Numbered from the stretch's first letter, positions 26,202-38,230 are shown. The stretch is 64,000 nt of DNA from Candidatus Hydrogenedentota bacterium (GCA_016182605.1 JACPGE010000001.1:1-64000); one strand, 5' to 3'. Notes: generated by a model from the sequence alone, not told the origin. Program-made: numbers and translations.

Positions 26202-27814
26202 TGGCCGCGCTGCGCCCGTGGACACTGCTGGCCGCGTTGTGTTGCGCGTGGTGTGTATTTGCCGGCGCCGCACCGTCCGATCCGGTGAAGGCGCCGAACT
26301 TCACGCTGCTGGATCTGGAGGGGCGCAGCTTCGCGCTCTACCGGGCCACGGGTACGCCCGCATTGGTTTTTCTCGGGCTGCACAGTGGGGATCCGGATGC
26401 GGAAGCGCTGTTGAAGCAGGCGGCGGAACAGTGGCCGGCGTTCAATGCGGAGACGCGCGCGATCGTGCTGGCCTGTTCGCCTCACGACGCGACCCGTGCG
26501 GCGCTGTCACCCTCCTTCCTGAGTTTTCACCACCGTTACACGGTATTGCACGATCCAGCGGGAATCATTGCGCGTGCGTTGGGACTGTCGCAGTCTGGAG
26601 CGTGGCGCCGGATTGAGACGCACGGTTTCACGATGGAAGCGCCATCCAGGCTGGATCCCGATCGACCAGCCGCCCCCGCGCTTACCCCGGAGTTGCCGTC
26701 CGTCACCTACGCAGGCGAGGCGGGGGCCATACTCGCGCGGCGGTGCGCCGGGTGCCATCGCGATGGGGCGAACGCCCCCTTCGCCATGGACGGTTACCGG
26801 AGTGTGCTCGGTTGGTCCGCGATGATGGGCGAGGTGGTGCGTACACGGCGCATGCCCCCCTGGGATGCGGATCCGGAGTATGGGCGCTTTCTCCATGACG
26901 CGGGCCTCACTCCGCTGGAGCGGCTTGCGCTGCTGCAATGGATCGACAGCGGCGCCCCGCAGGGAGACGGCCCCGACCCGCTCCTGGGAAACACCGCAGC
27001 GGCGGCGCAGGCGTGGCCGCTCGGGGAACCGGATCTGGTCTTGCGTCTGCCGGAGATGCAGATGATACCGGCCGAGGGCTTCGTGAAGTACCGCTATCTC
27101 GATATTGGCTTGCCCCCCTCCGATCGGGATCGCTGGCTCCGCGCCACGCACGTGCGCCCGACAAATCCCCGGGCGGTGCACCATGCCCTGGTCTTTGTGC
27201 GTGAGGTGGGCACCCGAATCGACCCCCAGGGAGAGTTCATGACGAGCTATCTTCCTGGCATGGGCCCGCAACGGTATCCCGAGGGCACGGGCAAGCGCAT
27301 TCCCGCGGGGGCGCAGTTGATCGTGCAGATGCATTACACCGCGATGGGCAAGCCGGACCACGATCAGACGGAGGTGGGGCTGTATTTCCTGCCCGGGCCG
27401 CCCGCGCGCGAACTGCGCCGGATGGCGGCGTTCAGCCGGGACTTCGAGGTGCCGCCGATGATGGAGGATTTCGCAATTGTCAGCACGCTGACGATGGGAG
27501 AGGATCGCTATCTCTATTCGATGCATCCGCACATGCATTACCGCGGCAAGTGGATGCGTTACACCGCGCGCTTTCCCAATGGACAAGAAGAGATTCTGCT
27601 GAACGTGCCGCACTATAACTTTTACTGGCAGCACAGCTACGAGTTGGAGGCGCCCCGGCTGCTCCCGAAGGGAACGGTGATCGAAGTCCGAGGCGCCTTC
27701 GACAATTCGCTGGACAACCCCCTCAATCCGAATCCCATGGCGACGTTGCGCTGGGGCGAGGACAGCGACCAGGAGATGTTTGCCGGCGCAATGACGTATG
27801 CCTCCGGGGAATAG
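26198..27814 (+). CDS. Redoxin/cytochrome c/copper type II monooxygenase fusion, copy 3
   Basis: 538 residues and the shortest copy. It begins with a signal peptide (TLLAALCCAWCVFAGAA), then a redoxin domain without the catalytic Cys (VFLGLHSGDPDAEALL). The haem site is CAGCHRDG, followed by the copper ligands VHHALVF, VQMHYTAMG, SMHPHMHYRG and QEMFAGAMTY. The 4-base ATGA overlap with copy 2 argues for one transcript. It has diverged most; electron flow from haem to copper within one chain is inferred from the fusion. Confidence 0.88.
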   Translation: MMAALRPWTLLAALCCAWCVFAGAAPSDPVKAPNFTLLDLEGRSFALYRATGTPALVFLGLHSGDPDAEALLKQAAEQWPAFNAETRAIVLACSPHDATRAALSPSFLSFHHRYTVLHDPAGIIARALGLSQSGAWRRIETHGFTMEAPSRLDPDRPAAPALTPELPSVTYAGEAGAILARRCAGCHRDGANAPFAMDGYRSVLGWSAMMGEVVRTRRMPPWDADPEYGRFLHDAGLTPLERLALLQWIDSGAPQGDGPDPLLGNTAAAAQAWPLGEPDLVLRLPEMQMIPAEGFVKYRYLDIGLPPSDRDRWLRATHVRPTNPRAVHHALVFVREVGTRIDPQGEFMTSYLPGMGPQRYPEGTGKRIPAGAQLIVQMHYTAMGKPDHDQTEVGLYFLPGPPARELRRMAAFSRDFEVPPMMEDFAIVSTLTMGEDRYLYSMHPHMHYRGKWMRYTARFPNGQEEILLNVPHYNFYWQHSYELEAPRLLPKGTVIEVRGAFDNSLDNPLNPNPMATLRWGEDSDQEMFAGAMTYASGE

Positions 27815-27852
27815 CCCGCGACGCGCCGAAGGCATGGCGCCGCCTGCCCGCC

Positions 27853-28089
27853 TCAGAGGGTCTTGTGTGTCCCGTCGCAGAAGGCGCCATTGCCGCTCTG
27901 TTTGCACTGACACAGGGCGGCGCGCCGCTTTTCCTCGATGACGACTTCTTTCGGCGAGAATTCGCCGCCCTTGTGGGAACCATCGCACCAGGGCTGGTTC
28001 TTGGAGCGCCCGCAGGCGCACCACCAGTAGGTCCCGGGTTCCAGTTCGAGCACGGCGGGGCGTTTATCGGCGATCTCGGGAGCGGCCAT
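27853..28089 (-). CDS. Twin CDGSH iron-sulfur protein
   Basis: 78 residues with two CDGSH motifs: CACGRSKNQPWCDGSH in the first half and CQCKQSGNGAFCDGTH at the end. Each CxC...CDGxH set binds a redox-active 2Fe-2S cluster with three Cys and one His, as in mitoNEET. Small bacterial twin-CDGSH proteins of this kind are soluble; the role is unknown, with electron transfer or iron handling likely. A GGAGGA ribosome site precedes the ATG. Confidence 0.9.
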   Translation of the reverse strand: MAAPEIADKRPAVLELEPGTYWWCACGRSKNQPWCDGSHKGGEFSPKEVVIEEKRRAALCQCKQSGNGAFCDGTHKTL

Positions 28090-28231
28090 GGCAGGATCCT
28101 CCAGTTGACATTGCTTGTGGAGCCAGTCTAACAGAATGGGCTATGCGATTGCCGTCGGGCGTCCAAAGTGGCCCCGCACCTGCTCCACGGGGTACAATCC
28201 CGTTCCTTCACCACCTGCAACGAGGATCTCC

Positions 28232-30184
28232 ATGGCCCCACCGGTCTCCAAAGCCCTGCTCAGCGTCAAGAACATTGTTCATTCCTACGGTTCGCAGCCC
28301 GTGCTCGACGATATCTCCCTCACGATCCACGAGGGCGAGCGCATCGGCCTTATCGGGCGGAACGGGTGTGGCAAATCGACGCTGCTGGGCATCATGACGG
28401 GGCGCTTGACCCCGGATCGGGGCGAGGTGGTGCGGCGTCAGAATATCCGGGTTGCGTTGATGGAGCAGCAATGTGCCTTCGAGCCGGCATTGCGCGTGGG
28501 CGAGGTGATGCAGGCGGCCATCGACGAGATTACGGCGATGCAGCAGCGCTATGCGGAACTCAACAGCGAGATGGGCACGGTGGATCACGAATCCCCGCGC
28601 TATCTTCAGATGCACGACGAGCTGGAGGAGGTGCAGCATCAGTTGGACGCTTCCGGCGGCTGGCACATTGACACGGAGATCAAGCGCATCTCCCAGGCGC
28701 TGAATCTGGTGGAGCCCGATCGCGTGATGGGCTCGCTCAGCGGGGGAGAGTTGCGCCGGGTGGACCTGGCGCTGAAGCTCATCCGGCATCCGGATGTGCT
28801 GCTGCTCGATGAGCCCACGAACCATATCGACACGCGCAGCGTGGAGTGGATCGAGTCGTTCCTGGAGCGTTATGAAGGCAGTTGCGTGCTGGTGACCCAC
28901 GACCGGTATTTCCTCGATCGGGTGACGAACCGCATCGTCGAGCTGGACTTCAACAAGGTCTACAGTTTTCCTGGCAACTACGAGCGCTTCCTGGAGTTCA
29001 AATGCCAGGTGGAAGACAGCAATGCGCGCACGGAGAAGAACCGGCTCGACATGATCCGGCGCGAGTGGTCCTGGTACAAGCGCGGGCCGAAGGCGCGCAC
29101 AGGCAAGCAGAAGGCCCGCATGGACCGCATCGAGGACATGGTGGATCAGGGGCCGCCGCCTGCCCACCGCGAATTCTGTTTTGAGATTCCCGAGCCGGAG
29201 CGGCTGGGCAAGACGATCCTGGAATGCCGGAAGCTGCAGTTCTCGTATGGCGACAAGCCGCTCATTGCGCCGTTCAATTTCATCATGAAGGCGGACATGC
29301 GCGTGGGCATCATCGGGCCGAACGGGTGCGGCAAGTCCACGCTGATCCAACTGCTCATGAGCCACATGCCGCCGACCAAGGGCCATCTCATCGTGGGCGA
29401 CAGCACGCACTTCCTGTATGTAGGCCAGACGCACGACGATATCGATCCGGAGAAGTCGCCCCTGGCCTATGTGACGGGCACCGGAGGGGACTACCACGAG
29501 TCCGGCAAGCGGCGCATTTACATACCCGCGTATTTGGAGAAGTTTCTCTTCGACAAATCGGCGTTGCGGATGCCCATGGGCCAGCTTTCGGGCGGGGAAC
29601 GCAACCGCATCGCGCTCACCAAGCATTTGCTGCGCGGCGGCAACTTTCTGGTGCTCGACGAACCGACCAACGATCTTGATTTGTACACGCTTCGGATCCT
29701 GGAGGAGACGCTGTCGTCCTTCACCGGATGCGCGCTCATCGTGAGCCACGACCGGTATTTCCTGAACCGCATCTGCACGCACATGCTGGTCTTCGAGGAG
29801 GGCGGACACATCGTCGAGGTGAACGGGAACTACGACGACTATCAGTTGTACGTATCGCGGCGCGCGGAGCAGCGTGCCGCAGACGCCGCAGCCAGCCCGG
29901 CAACGGGAAAGAAGCCATCGGCTTCGCCCGGGCAGGCAAGTGTGCGCAAGCTGTCCTACCAGGAGAAACAGGAGTTGGCCGCGATGGAAGCGACCATACT
30001 TTCGGCGGAAGAGCGCGTGGCGTCACTCGAAAAGGCGTTGCAGGCCCCTGGATTCTACGATCGGGGCCACGAGAAGGTCACTGCGGCGCTTGCGGCCCTC
30101 CAGGCGGCCAAGGAGTCTGCCACGGCGCTCTACGCGCGCTGGGAATGGCTCGAAGCGGCCGCGCGGGGCGAGATTACGGAGTAG
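28232..30184 (+). CDS. ABC-F family ATPase (Uup/EttA-like)
   Basis: 650 residues with two ATP-binding cassettes and no membrane segments. Walker A motifs are GRNGCGKST and GPNGCGKST, signatures MGSLSGGELRRVDLA and MGQLSGGERNRIAL, Walker B LLLDEPTNHID and LVLDEPTNDLD, followed by SHDRYFL-type switches. The linker (about 265-315) is Arg/Lys-rich, and a C-terminal coiled coil (about 570-650) resembles Uup. ABC-F proteins act on the ribosome, freeing stalled complexes or, in some, giving antibiotic resistance; which applies cannot be told. The ATG at 28232 has GAGGA upstream. The last 11 bases overlap the convergent gene. Confidence 0.93.
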   Translation: MAPPVSKALLSVKNIVHSYGSQPVLDDISLTIHEGERIGLIGRNGCGKSTLLGIMTGRLTPDRGEVVRRQNIRVALMEQQCAFEPALRVGEVMQAAIDEITAMQQRYAELNSEMGTVDHESPRYLQMHDELEEVQHQLDASGGWHIDTEIKRISQALNLVEPDRVMGSLSGGELRRVDLALKLIRHPDVLLLDEPTNHIDTRSVEWIESFLERYEGSCVLVTHDRYFLDRVTNRIVELDFNKVYSFPGNYERFLEFKCQVEDSNARTEKNRLDMIRREWSWYKRGPKARTGKQKARMDRIEDMVDQGPPPAHREFCFEIPEPERLGKTILECRKLQFSYGDKPLIAPFNFIMKADMRVGIIGPNGCGKSTLIQLLMSHMPPTKGHLIVGDSTHFLYVGQTHDDIDPEKSPLAYVTGTGGDYHESGKRRIYIPAYLEKFLFDKSALRMPMGQLSGGERNRIALTKHLLRGGNFLVLDEPTNDLDLYTLRILEETLSSFTGCALIVSHDRYFLNRICTHMLVFEEGGHIVEVNGNYDDYQLYVSRRAEQRAADAAASPATGKKPSASPGQASVRKLSYQEKQELAAMEATILSAEERVASLEKALQAPGFYDRGHEKVTAALAALQAAKESATALYARWEWLEAAARGEITE

Positions 30185-32297
30185 GGGATGCCGGGAGGGG
30201 GCGTTCTCCGGGTGCACACCAGGCGCTGGAATCCCGCTCCAGGGTCTTCCAATCCAGCCGCAGCCAGTGGTCTCCGTGGCGGAACTCGATGGCGTCTCCG
30301 GGGAATGGCGCTTCCACGTAGGGATTGCTGTAGCGCGGATAGTCCTTGAGCGCGACGCGTTTGCCGTTCTGGCTGAGGGGACCCCGCCACCCGAAGTCCA
30401 GGCGTCCCTGGGCGGGTGAATCGTAGCGCAGTTCCAGGCCGTTGCATTCCAGCCTGGCGTCAAGCCGCTGCTCCATAAATGCTTCGAAGCTGCCGTCGGT
30501 GGCGCGCCGGCCCAATTCGCAGATCCAGATGTTCTCTTTTCCCTCCGCGATAAGTTCCCGATCTTCGTCCTGCCAGCGGAGGGGTTGTTGCGACCATAGG
30601 GCGAGGTAGCCGTCTCCCTTGCGGGCGAAAATCCAGCCGTCCTTCTCGACGACGGCGTCAAACTGCGCCTTTGGGAGCCACGCGTGGGTGAAGAACAACG
30701 CGTTGGTCAGGAAGAGCCCGGCGCGGGTTGAGATCCGGTAGAGCGCGATCACGGTGTTTTCAACCTGGGCGACGCGGGGCAGATCGCCGGAGCCAGTCCA
30801 ATATCCGGGCGAACCGTAGGGGATCAGTTCGAGATCGTATTGTGCGGGGTGCGTCGTGAAGCACACGGCTTCCCCTCCCAGGGTTGCGTGCCAGATGTGC
30901 TGCTGATCGCCACCGTAGCCCTTGCGGTAGTCCTGTGCGCTGCTGAGCATGTAGTCCGGCGTACGGAAGGTGTAGATGTTGACTTCTTCCCGCAAATTGC
31001 GCGTCAGATCTTTTTCGTAGCAGCGGGCCACCATGGGCATGAGGCGCCAGCGCCGCGCGGAATCTATCAGGGGCCGTTGTTCCGCGAAGCCCTCGAAGAA
31101 CTTGTTCTCCCACCAGCCGTATTCGTCCATCATGCGCAGCATCAGGTTGATTGTTTTCGGGTGGTTGTAGGCCTCCAGCGTGAGGAAGGTCATACCATCT
31201 TCCAGGCGATTCACGTCTAGTCCCCAGCGCTTTGCTTCCCGTACGCGGATGCCCACCCGCTGGCGGTTGAGCATGACGGGCCGGCCGGAATCCGCCGCAA
31301 TTTCCTGGAGTACCGCGGGCATGCGGTAGCGGGTGCTCAGGGCGAGGCAGGTGGAGGACATGTTTCCCACCCCGAAGCGGTTCACGCCGAAGAGCAGCTT
31401 CTGCGCTGGCCCGGTGTTCTCTGAATCCGGATGTTTCTTCTCATCCTCGTAGCTGCGTCCGTGGGTGCTCCCGAATGCGCCCTGGAAACTGTTCAGGGCC
31501 ATGTCTGCAATCAGGAGGTCGGTGACCATAGCGGCCTTTTGCGCGATTTCCGGATCATCACAGAAATCGACCAGATTGATCAGGGCGGCCAGGTCCTCAT
31601 CGTAATAGACATGGGAGAGCCACTCGCTGAAGCCCGTCTGGTAGCGCAGATCAAGCCAACGCAATACCCGCGGCCGGCACACGGCCATTTTTTCACGGCC
31701 GGTCTGGCCTGAGTTGGAGAAGATCGCATCGGGGAATTTCTGGCCGGCCAGATAGCCGCCCGAAGCAAAGAGGATGAAGTGGTTTTCCGACCACGAGCAC
31801 ATGGAATCCACGCCGGGCTCGTCGGGCCAATACTTGAAGCGCAAGACCGACGCGCGCATGTCCTCCATCAGTCCGGAGCTGAGCAGCGGGCTCTCGCCAA
31901 ACTGGTGGAGCAGCCGCAGAATGCCGTGCATCCCAAAGTCGGCGCAGTCCTGCCGTGCGTCCATCCTTTCCAGGGCCCGGCGGATCAGGGCTTCGTCGGG
32001 CGCCTGGCCTTGATAGACGCGCACCGCCTCGGAGTAGGGGCCATTGCCGGGATTGAGTGCGTGGAGATTCAGGAAGGCGCGGTGCCGTTCCTCGTAGCTC
32101 TCCGCGAAGGGAAGCGCGGCGAAGCTGTCCGGCGTGTGCACTGTCGGGCGATCGGCGAGTAGCGGTGCCTGGGCCGTGGCCGGCATGGCGCTGCCCAACA
32201 GCACGAGCAGTGCCGCCAAGAGCGAGCACGGAATGCCAAAGCAGGAGTGAGTTGGAAGAAGTTCGGGCAGCGCTCTGTTCATAGGGCTGGTGTCCAT
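30174..32297 (-). CDS. Large secreted protein of unknown function
   Basis: About 707 residues. The N-terminus has a hydrophobic signal (SLLAALLVLLGSAMPATAQA), so it is exported. The first 430 residues or so are helix-rich with aromatic motifs such as CSWSENHFILFASGGYLAGQ and STHGRSYEDEKKH. The last 250 are beta-rich (QQHIWHATLGGEAVCFTTHP, LFLTNALFFTHAWLP). A toroid of helices followed by a beta-sandwich is the layout of many polysaccharide lyases and heparinase-like enzymes, but I recognise no catalytic motif and do not assign one. The start at 32297 has AGGT upstream; ATG at 32282 is the alternative. It converges on and overlaps the ABC-F gene by 11 bases. Confidence 0.7.
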   Translation of the reverse strand: MDTSPMNRALPELLPTHSCFGIPCSLLAALLVLLGSAMPATAQAPLLADRPTVHTPDSFAALPFAESYEERHRAFLNLHALNPGNGPYSEAVRVYQGQAPDEALIRRALERMDARQDCADFGMHGILRLLHQFGESPLLSSGLMEDMRASVLRFKYWPDEPGVDSMCSWSENHFILFASGGYLAGQKFPDAIFSNSGQTGREKMAVCRPRVLRWLDLRYQTGFSEWLSHVYYDEDLAALINLVDFCDDPEIAQKAAMVTDLLIADMALNSFQGAFGSTHGRSYEDEKKHPDSENTGPAQKLLFGVNRFGVGNMSSTCLALSTRYRMPAVLQEIAADSGRPVMLNRQRVGIRVREAKRWGLDVNRLEDGMTFLTLEAYNHPKTINLMLRMMDEYGWWENKFFEGFAEQRPLIDSARRWRLMPMVARCYEKDLTRNLREEVNIYTFRTPDYMLSSAQDYRKGYGGDQQHIWHATLGGEAVCFTTHPAQYDLELIPYGSPGYWTGSGDLPRVAQVENTVIALYRISTRAGLFLTNALFFTHAWLPKAQFDAVVEKDGWIFARKGDGYLALWSQQPLRWQDEDRELIAEGKENIWICELGRRATDGSFEAFMEQRLDARLECNGLELRYDSPAQGRLDFGWRGPLSQNGKRVALKDYPRYSNPYVEAPFPGDAIEFRHGDHWLRLDWKTLERDSSAWCAPGERPLPASPTP

Positions 32298-32436
32298 TGC
32301 GTAACGACCTGGCGGGTGGCCAAGCATGTGGTCCACGCCCCCGCGCCGACCATTCCCCGCAGCATCATTGGAACAGAATGGCGGGGGGTGCCGCAAGCTG
32401 GCACGGACTGGCTTGTCCGCGCCTCGTTGAGGGACG

Positions 32437-34239
32437 TTACTTTGAGGTCACGACGTAGAGCGCCTCTTCCGCGAAGAGGTTGGGCCAGAACTTGAGCACG
32501 CCCTTGCGGTAGAAGGCGATCTCGCGCTCGATGTGAACGTGGTAAGCCTCGCAAAAGCGGCGGAAATCCTCTACCGACAGGACCACGCGGTTTGGAGTCT
32601 GGTACCAGGAATAGGGGAGATTCCGCGTGACGGGGGCGCGTCCGCCGAAGGCCGTGAGGTAGCGCACCTTCCAGTAGCCGAAGTTTGGAAAGCTCACGAG
32701 ACATTTCTTGCCCACGCGCAGCGCTTCCATGATGGCCTGGTCCGGCTTCTGGATCACCTGCAGGGTCATGCTCAGGATCACGTAGTCAAAGCACTGATCC
32801 GGCAGCGCGCTCAACCCGTTGTCGATGTCTGCCTGAACCACGGAGATGCCGCGGCGCACGCAACTCACAATGTTGCCCTGGGCCAGTTCCAGGCCCATCG
32901 CTTTGACCTGTTTCTGGGTCATCAGTTTGCACAAGAGTTCGCCATCGCCACAGCCGACGTCCAGCACGCGGCTGTTTTCATCGACCAAATCGATGATGGT
33001 GTCATAGTCGAGACGGTGCCCTTCGTAGATGCTGTACGGCGATGCGGCGGGCGGTCCGCCGTCGGCTTCAGAATCCACGTCGAGCAGTTGGCTGCGCACG
33101 AGATCCGGATTGTTCGTATGGCGCAGGAAACCGGAGATCACCTTGGATAGCACATCGACCTCGAGCAAGAACGCGTCGTGGCCGTAGTCCGACTGGATAC
33201 AGCAATAGGTCACGTCCTTTTCCTGACGCGTCAACGCATACACGATTTGCTCGGAGAGATAGGGCGGATAGAGCCAGTCCGACGAGAAGGAGAGCACGAG
33301 CACTTTGCACTTCACCTTGGCCATGGCGTCATCGAGCGAGCCATAGCGCGCAGAGATGTCGAAATAGTCCATTGCCTTGGTGACATACATGTACGTATTC
33401 GCGTCGAAACGGTTGACAAATTGTTCGCCCTGATAGTCGAGGTAGGTTTCCACCGCAAACTCGCTGCCGAAGGAATACTTGAACGCGTCGTGGCTGCGCA
33501 GGGAGCGGCCGAACTTGGTGCGCATCGACTCGTCGCTCAGATAGGTGATGTGGGCGAGCATCCGCGCGATGGCCAGGCCTTGGGCCGGCCCCTCGGTGCC
33601 GTAATACTCGCCCTGTTTGAAGGCGGTGTCGGCCTGAATCGCATTGCGGCCCACGGCGTCAAAGGCGATCTGCTGCGCGCCGCTGAGATGGGTCGAAGCA
33701 ATGACCATAACGGACTGGACCATGTCTGGAAAGAGGGCCGCCCATTCGAGGGCCTGCATGCCGCCCATGGAGCCGCCGGCCACGCCGAGGAGGCGCGTGA
33801 TACCGAGATGCACGATCAGTTCCCGTTGCGCGCGCACCATGTCGCAGATGGTGATGATGGGAAAGTTCAGGCCATAGGCTTTGCCGGTGGCCGGGTTGAT
33901 GGAGGAGGGGCCGGTGGTGCCCATGCACCCGCCCAGCACGTTGGAACAGATGACAAAGTACTTGTCGGTATTGAAGGCCTTGCCCGGGCCCACCATCGCG
34001 TCCCACCAGCCCGGCTTCTGATCGCCGGGGGCATGAAGGCCGGCCACATGCGCATCGCCGGAGAGCGCATGGGCGATCAGTATGGCGTTGGAGCGCTTTT
34101 CATTCAGCGTGCCATAGGTTTCGTAGGCCATGGTGATGGGACCCAACGTGGCGCCGCTGTCGAGCACCAGGGGATTGGGCGGCTCGGCAAAGGTGAAATA
34201 TTGGGTGTTTACGATACCCACTGATGCGGTTTCAGGCAT
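32437..34239 (-). CDS. metXW: Fused homoserine O-acetyltransferase (MetX) and MetW methyltransferase-like protein
   Basis: 600 residues. Residues 1-370 are MetX: an alpha/beta hydrolase fold with NAILIAHALSGDAHV, FNTDKYFVICSNVLGGCMGT, the nucleophile Ser157 in GVAGGSMGGMQ, and later SSDWLYPP and YGHDAFLLE with the acid and histidine. It acetylates homoserine from acetyl-CoA. Residues 402-600 are MetW: YSIYEGHRLDYDTI, VLDVGCGDGELL and LSMTLQVIQKPD. MetW is usually a separate gene next to metX and is often needed for MetX activity; here the two are joined by a Pro/Gly-rich linker of about 25 residues. It lies 42 bases after metY on the same strand and probably shares its transcript. Confidence 0.95.
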   Translation of the reverse strand: MPETASVGIVNTQYFTFAEPPNPLVLDSGATLGPITMAYETYGTLNEKRSNAILIAHALSGDAHVAGLHAPGDQKPGWWDAMVGPGKAFNTDKYFVICSNVLGGCMGTTGPSSINPATGKAYGLNFPIITICDMVRAQRELIVHLGITRLLGVAGGSMGGMQALEWAALFPDMVQSVMVIASTHLSGAQQIAFDAVGRNAIQADTAFKQGEYYGTEGPAQGLAIARMLAHITYLSDESMRTKFGRSLRSHDAFKYSFGSEFAVETYLDYQGEQFVNRFDANTYMYVTKAMDYFDISARYGSLDDAMAKVKCKVLVLSFSSDWLYPPYLSEQIVYALTRQEKDVTYCCIQSDYGHDAFLLEVDVLSKVISGFLRHTNNPDLVRSQLLDVDSEADGGPPAASPYSIYEGHRLDYDTIIDLVDENSRVLDVGCGDGELLCKLMTQKQVKAMGLELAQGNIVSCVRRGISVVQADIDNGLSALPDQCFDYVILSMTLQVIQKPDQAIMEALRVGKKCLVSFPNFGYWKVRYLTAFGGRAPVTRNLPYSWYQTPNRVVLSVEDFRRFCEAYHVHIEREIAFYRKGVLKFWPNLFAEEALYVVTSK

Positions 34240-34281
34240 GTGATGATGCTATCCCAACCGGGTGTGCGGTTCAGGCAAGTT

Positions 34282-35601
<1,320 letters not shown>

Positions 35602-35630
35602 TCAAACTGTTTAGCCCCAATCGGACGGCA

Positions 35631-35661
35631 AGTATAGCACATTCCCAAAGGGTTGCCTCAA
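35631..35661 (-). promoter_or_regulatory. Promoter of metY-metXW
   Basis: On the minus strand TGCTATACT (35639-35631) is an extended -10, with TTGAGG (35661-35656) as a -35 at a long 19-base spacing. The transcript would start near 35624, 50 bases before metY. Confidence 0.45.
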
Positions 35662-35721
35662 TGGCACCGGGGCATGCGCACCGGCCTGAGAGCGCATGGG
35701 CGCTGGCCCAAGGGAGCTTTT

Positions 35722-35750
35722 GCAGATTGAATATTGGATATTCAATCTGC
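35722..35750. promoter_or_regulatory. 29-bp AT-rich inverted repeat upstream of metY
   Basis: Two 13-base arms, GCAGATTGAATAT and ATATTCAATCTGC, are perfectly complementary around TGG. The arms are strikingly AT-rich for this genome. On the minus strand it lies about 60 bases above the predicted metY -35, with no T-run after it, so an operator is more likely than a terminator. Confidence 0.5.
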
Positions 35751-35811
35751 ACGGCCTGGCGGACCGGTGAGGCGTTCGGAATAACACCGGGTGAAGCCAG
35801 ATCCTGGGAAA

Positions 35812-35848
35812 GAGAGCGCCCGCCGCAGGCCGAAGCCGCGGCGGGCGC
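35812..35848 (-). terminator. cysK terminator
   Basis: On the minus strand GCGCCCGCCGC (35848-35838) pairs with GCGGCGGGCGC (35826-35816) across an 11-base loop, followed by TCTCTTTCCC. It starts 20 bases after the cysK stop codon. Confidence 0.65.
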
Positions 35849-35867
35849 AGGAATGGTCTCGATTGGA

Positions 35868-36800
<933 letters not shown>

Positions 36801-37027
36801 GGTTTCATCCTTCACGGTGGTTATTTGCAGGTAGCCCGCCGCACGCGGGCCGGCCCCCGCCGGATCGCAGGCAGGGTGAAAACGGCGTGCCCTGTGCCCT
36901 TCCGGTACGCGGGGAAACAGTGGGATGGTAGCAAAGGTTCCGGGGCGTGTCAACGCGGGGGCCCAAGGCCGCACCCTGCATTCGGCCTGCCCGCCGGATC
37001 TCCCGCGGGTATCGGGGAAATGCCGCT

Positions 37028-37055
37028 TTGGCACGGGCCCGGGAGATGCTATAGA
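37028..37055 (+). promoter_or_regulatory. Promoter of the DUF2804 gene
   Basis: TTGGCA at 37028-37033, 16-base spacer, TATAGA at 37050-37055 with a TG extension at 37047. The start codon lies 30 bases further on. Confidence 0.5.
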
Positions 37056-37085
37056 CTTCGGGTCACAGCACAGGGATAATAAGCA

Positions 37086-38135
37086 ATGCGCGCAACGTAC
37101 CTCGCCGATCATGGCCTGTCGGCCCCCATCCGCACCGAAATCACGAAGGAAACGCTTCTCTGCACGCCTGGAGGCAGGCTCCATCCCGGTGCGGTCGGCT
37201 GGTCCCGGCATCCGCAGCACCGCTGCAATCTGAGCGGGCGTTTCGGGCGGAAGAAGCGCTGGGACTACTGGTGCATCATGGGGCCGAAGTTTCTGTTGTC
37301 CGCCACGGTGGCGCATGTGGACTACCTCTCCCTGGGCGGGATTTACCTGCTTGAGTACACGAGCGGCCGTTTCGCGGCCCAGGCGCTGTCCCGGCCCTTT
37401 TCCAATGCGTCGGTGCTTTCGGATTCGGTGGGTGGCACGCAGCGCTTCGAGAGCAAGCCGTTGGACCTGCATTTTGAGGCAGTGGGGGAGAGCGTGCGGA
37501 TCCGTGCTCGCTCCACGAACCTGGCCGGGCGTCCTTTTCAGGCCGATCTCACGGTTTACCGGCCGCGCAATCACGAGACCCTCAACGTGGTCATTCCGTG
37601 GGACGATCGCACGTTTCAGTTCACGTCGAAGCAGCACGCCCTGCCGACGGAGGGAGCGATGCGCTGGGGCGACGAGCGCCTGGATTTTGGACGGGAGGAT
37701 TCGTGGGGCGTGCTCGACTTCGGGCGCGGCATCTGGCCGTACAGCACGTCGTGGAACTGGGCGGCCTTCTCCGGGCGTTCAGGCGGGGACGTGGTGGGGA
37801 TCAACATGGGGGCAAAATGGACTGACGGCACGGGAGCGAACGAGAATGGCATCTTCTTGAATGGGCGCATGCACAAACTTTTTGAAGATGTTGCATTCGA
37901 GTATGACACGGGGGATTTCATGAAGCCCTGGCGCATGCGCAGTTGCGAGACGGATGCCCTCAATTTGGAATTCACGCCGTTCTACGATCGGCATGACGCC
38001 GCGAACCTCGGCATACTCCGCACCGAGGTGCATCAGTGCTTTGGACACTATGCGGGTATGCTGCGAGTGGATGGCCGGGAGATTGCAGTGCGTGAAGTGC
38101 CTGGCTGGGCAGAGGAGCACTTCGCGCGGTGGTGA
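37086..38135 (+). CDS. DUF2804 family protein
   Basis: 349 residues, cytoplasmic by absence of a signal. [20 protein letters not shown] near residue 52 and the alternating beta pattern through [39 protein letters not shown] and [20 protein letters not shown] match DUF2804 (PF10974), a beta-sandwich-rich family with no known function. AGGGATAATAAGCA precedes the ATG. It stands alone between the sulfur genes and the sugar importer. Confidence 0.8.
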   Translation: MRATYLADHGLSAPIRTEITKETLLCTPGGRLHPGAVGWSRHPQHRCNLSGRFGRKKRWDYWCIMGPKFLLSATVAHVDYLSLGGIYLLEYTSGRFAAQALSRPFSNASVLSDSVGGTQRFESKPLDLHFEAVGESVRIRARSTNLAGRPFQADLTVYRPRNHETLNVVIPWDDRTFQFTSKQHALPTEGAMRWGDERLDFGREDSWGVLDFGRGIWPYSTSWNWAAFSGRSGGDVVGINMGAKWTDGTGANENGIFLNGRMHKLFEDVAFEYDTGDFMKPWRMRSCETDALNLEFTPFYDRHDAANLGILRTEVHQCFGHYAGMLRVDGREIAVREVPGWAEEHFARW

Positions 38136-38230
38136 GGCGGGGCGTGTTGGGCCGTCAAGAGTGGGTATCCCTGGAATACGGGCGGGGTGGCGCAATGGCA
38201 TCCGCGCTATTGGTTCCAGCAGGGGCATCC

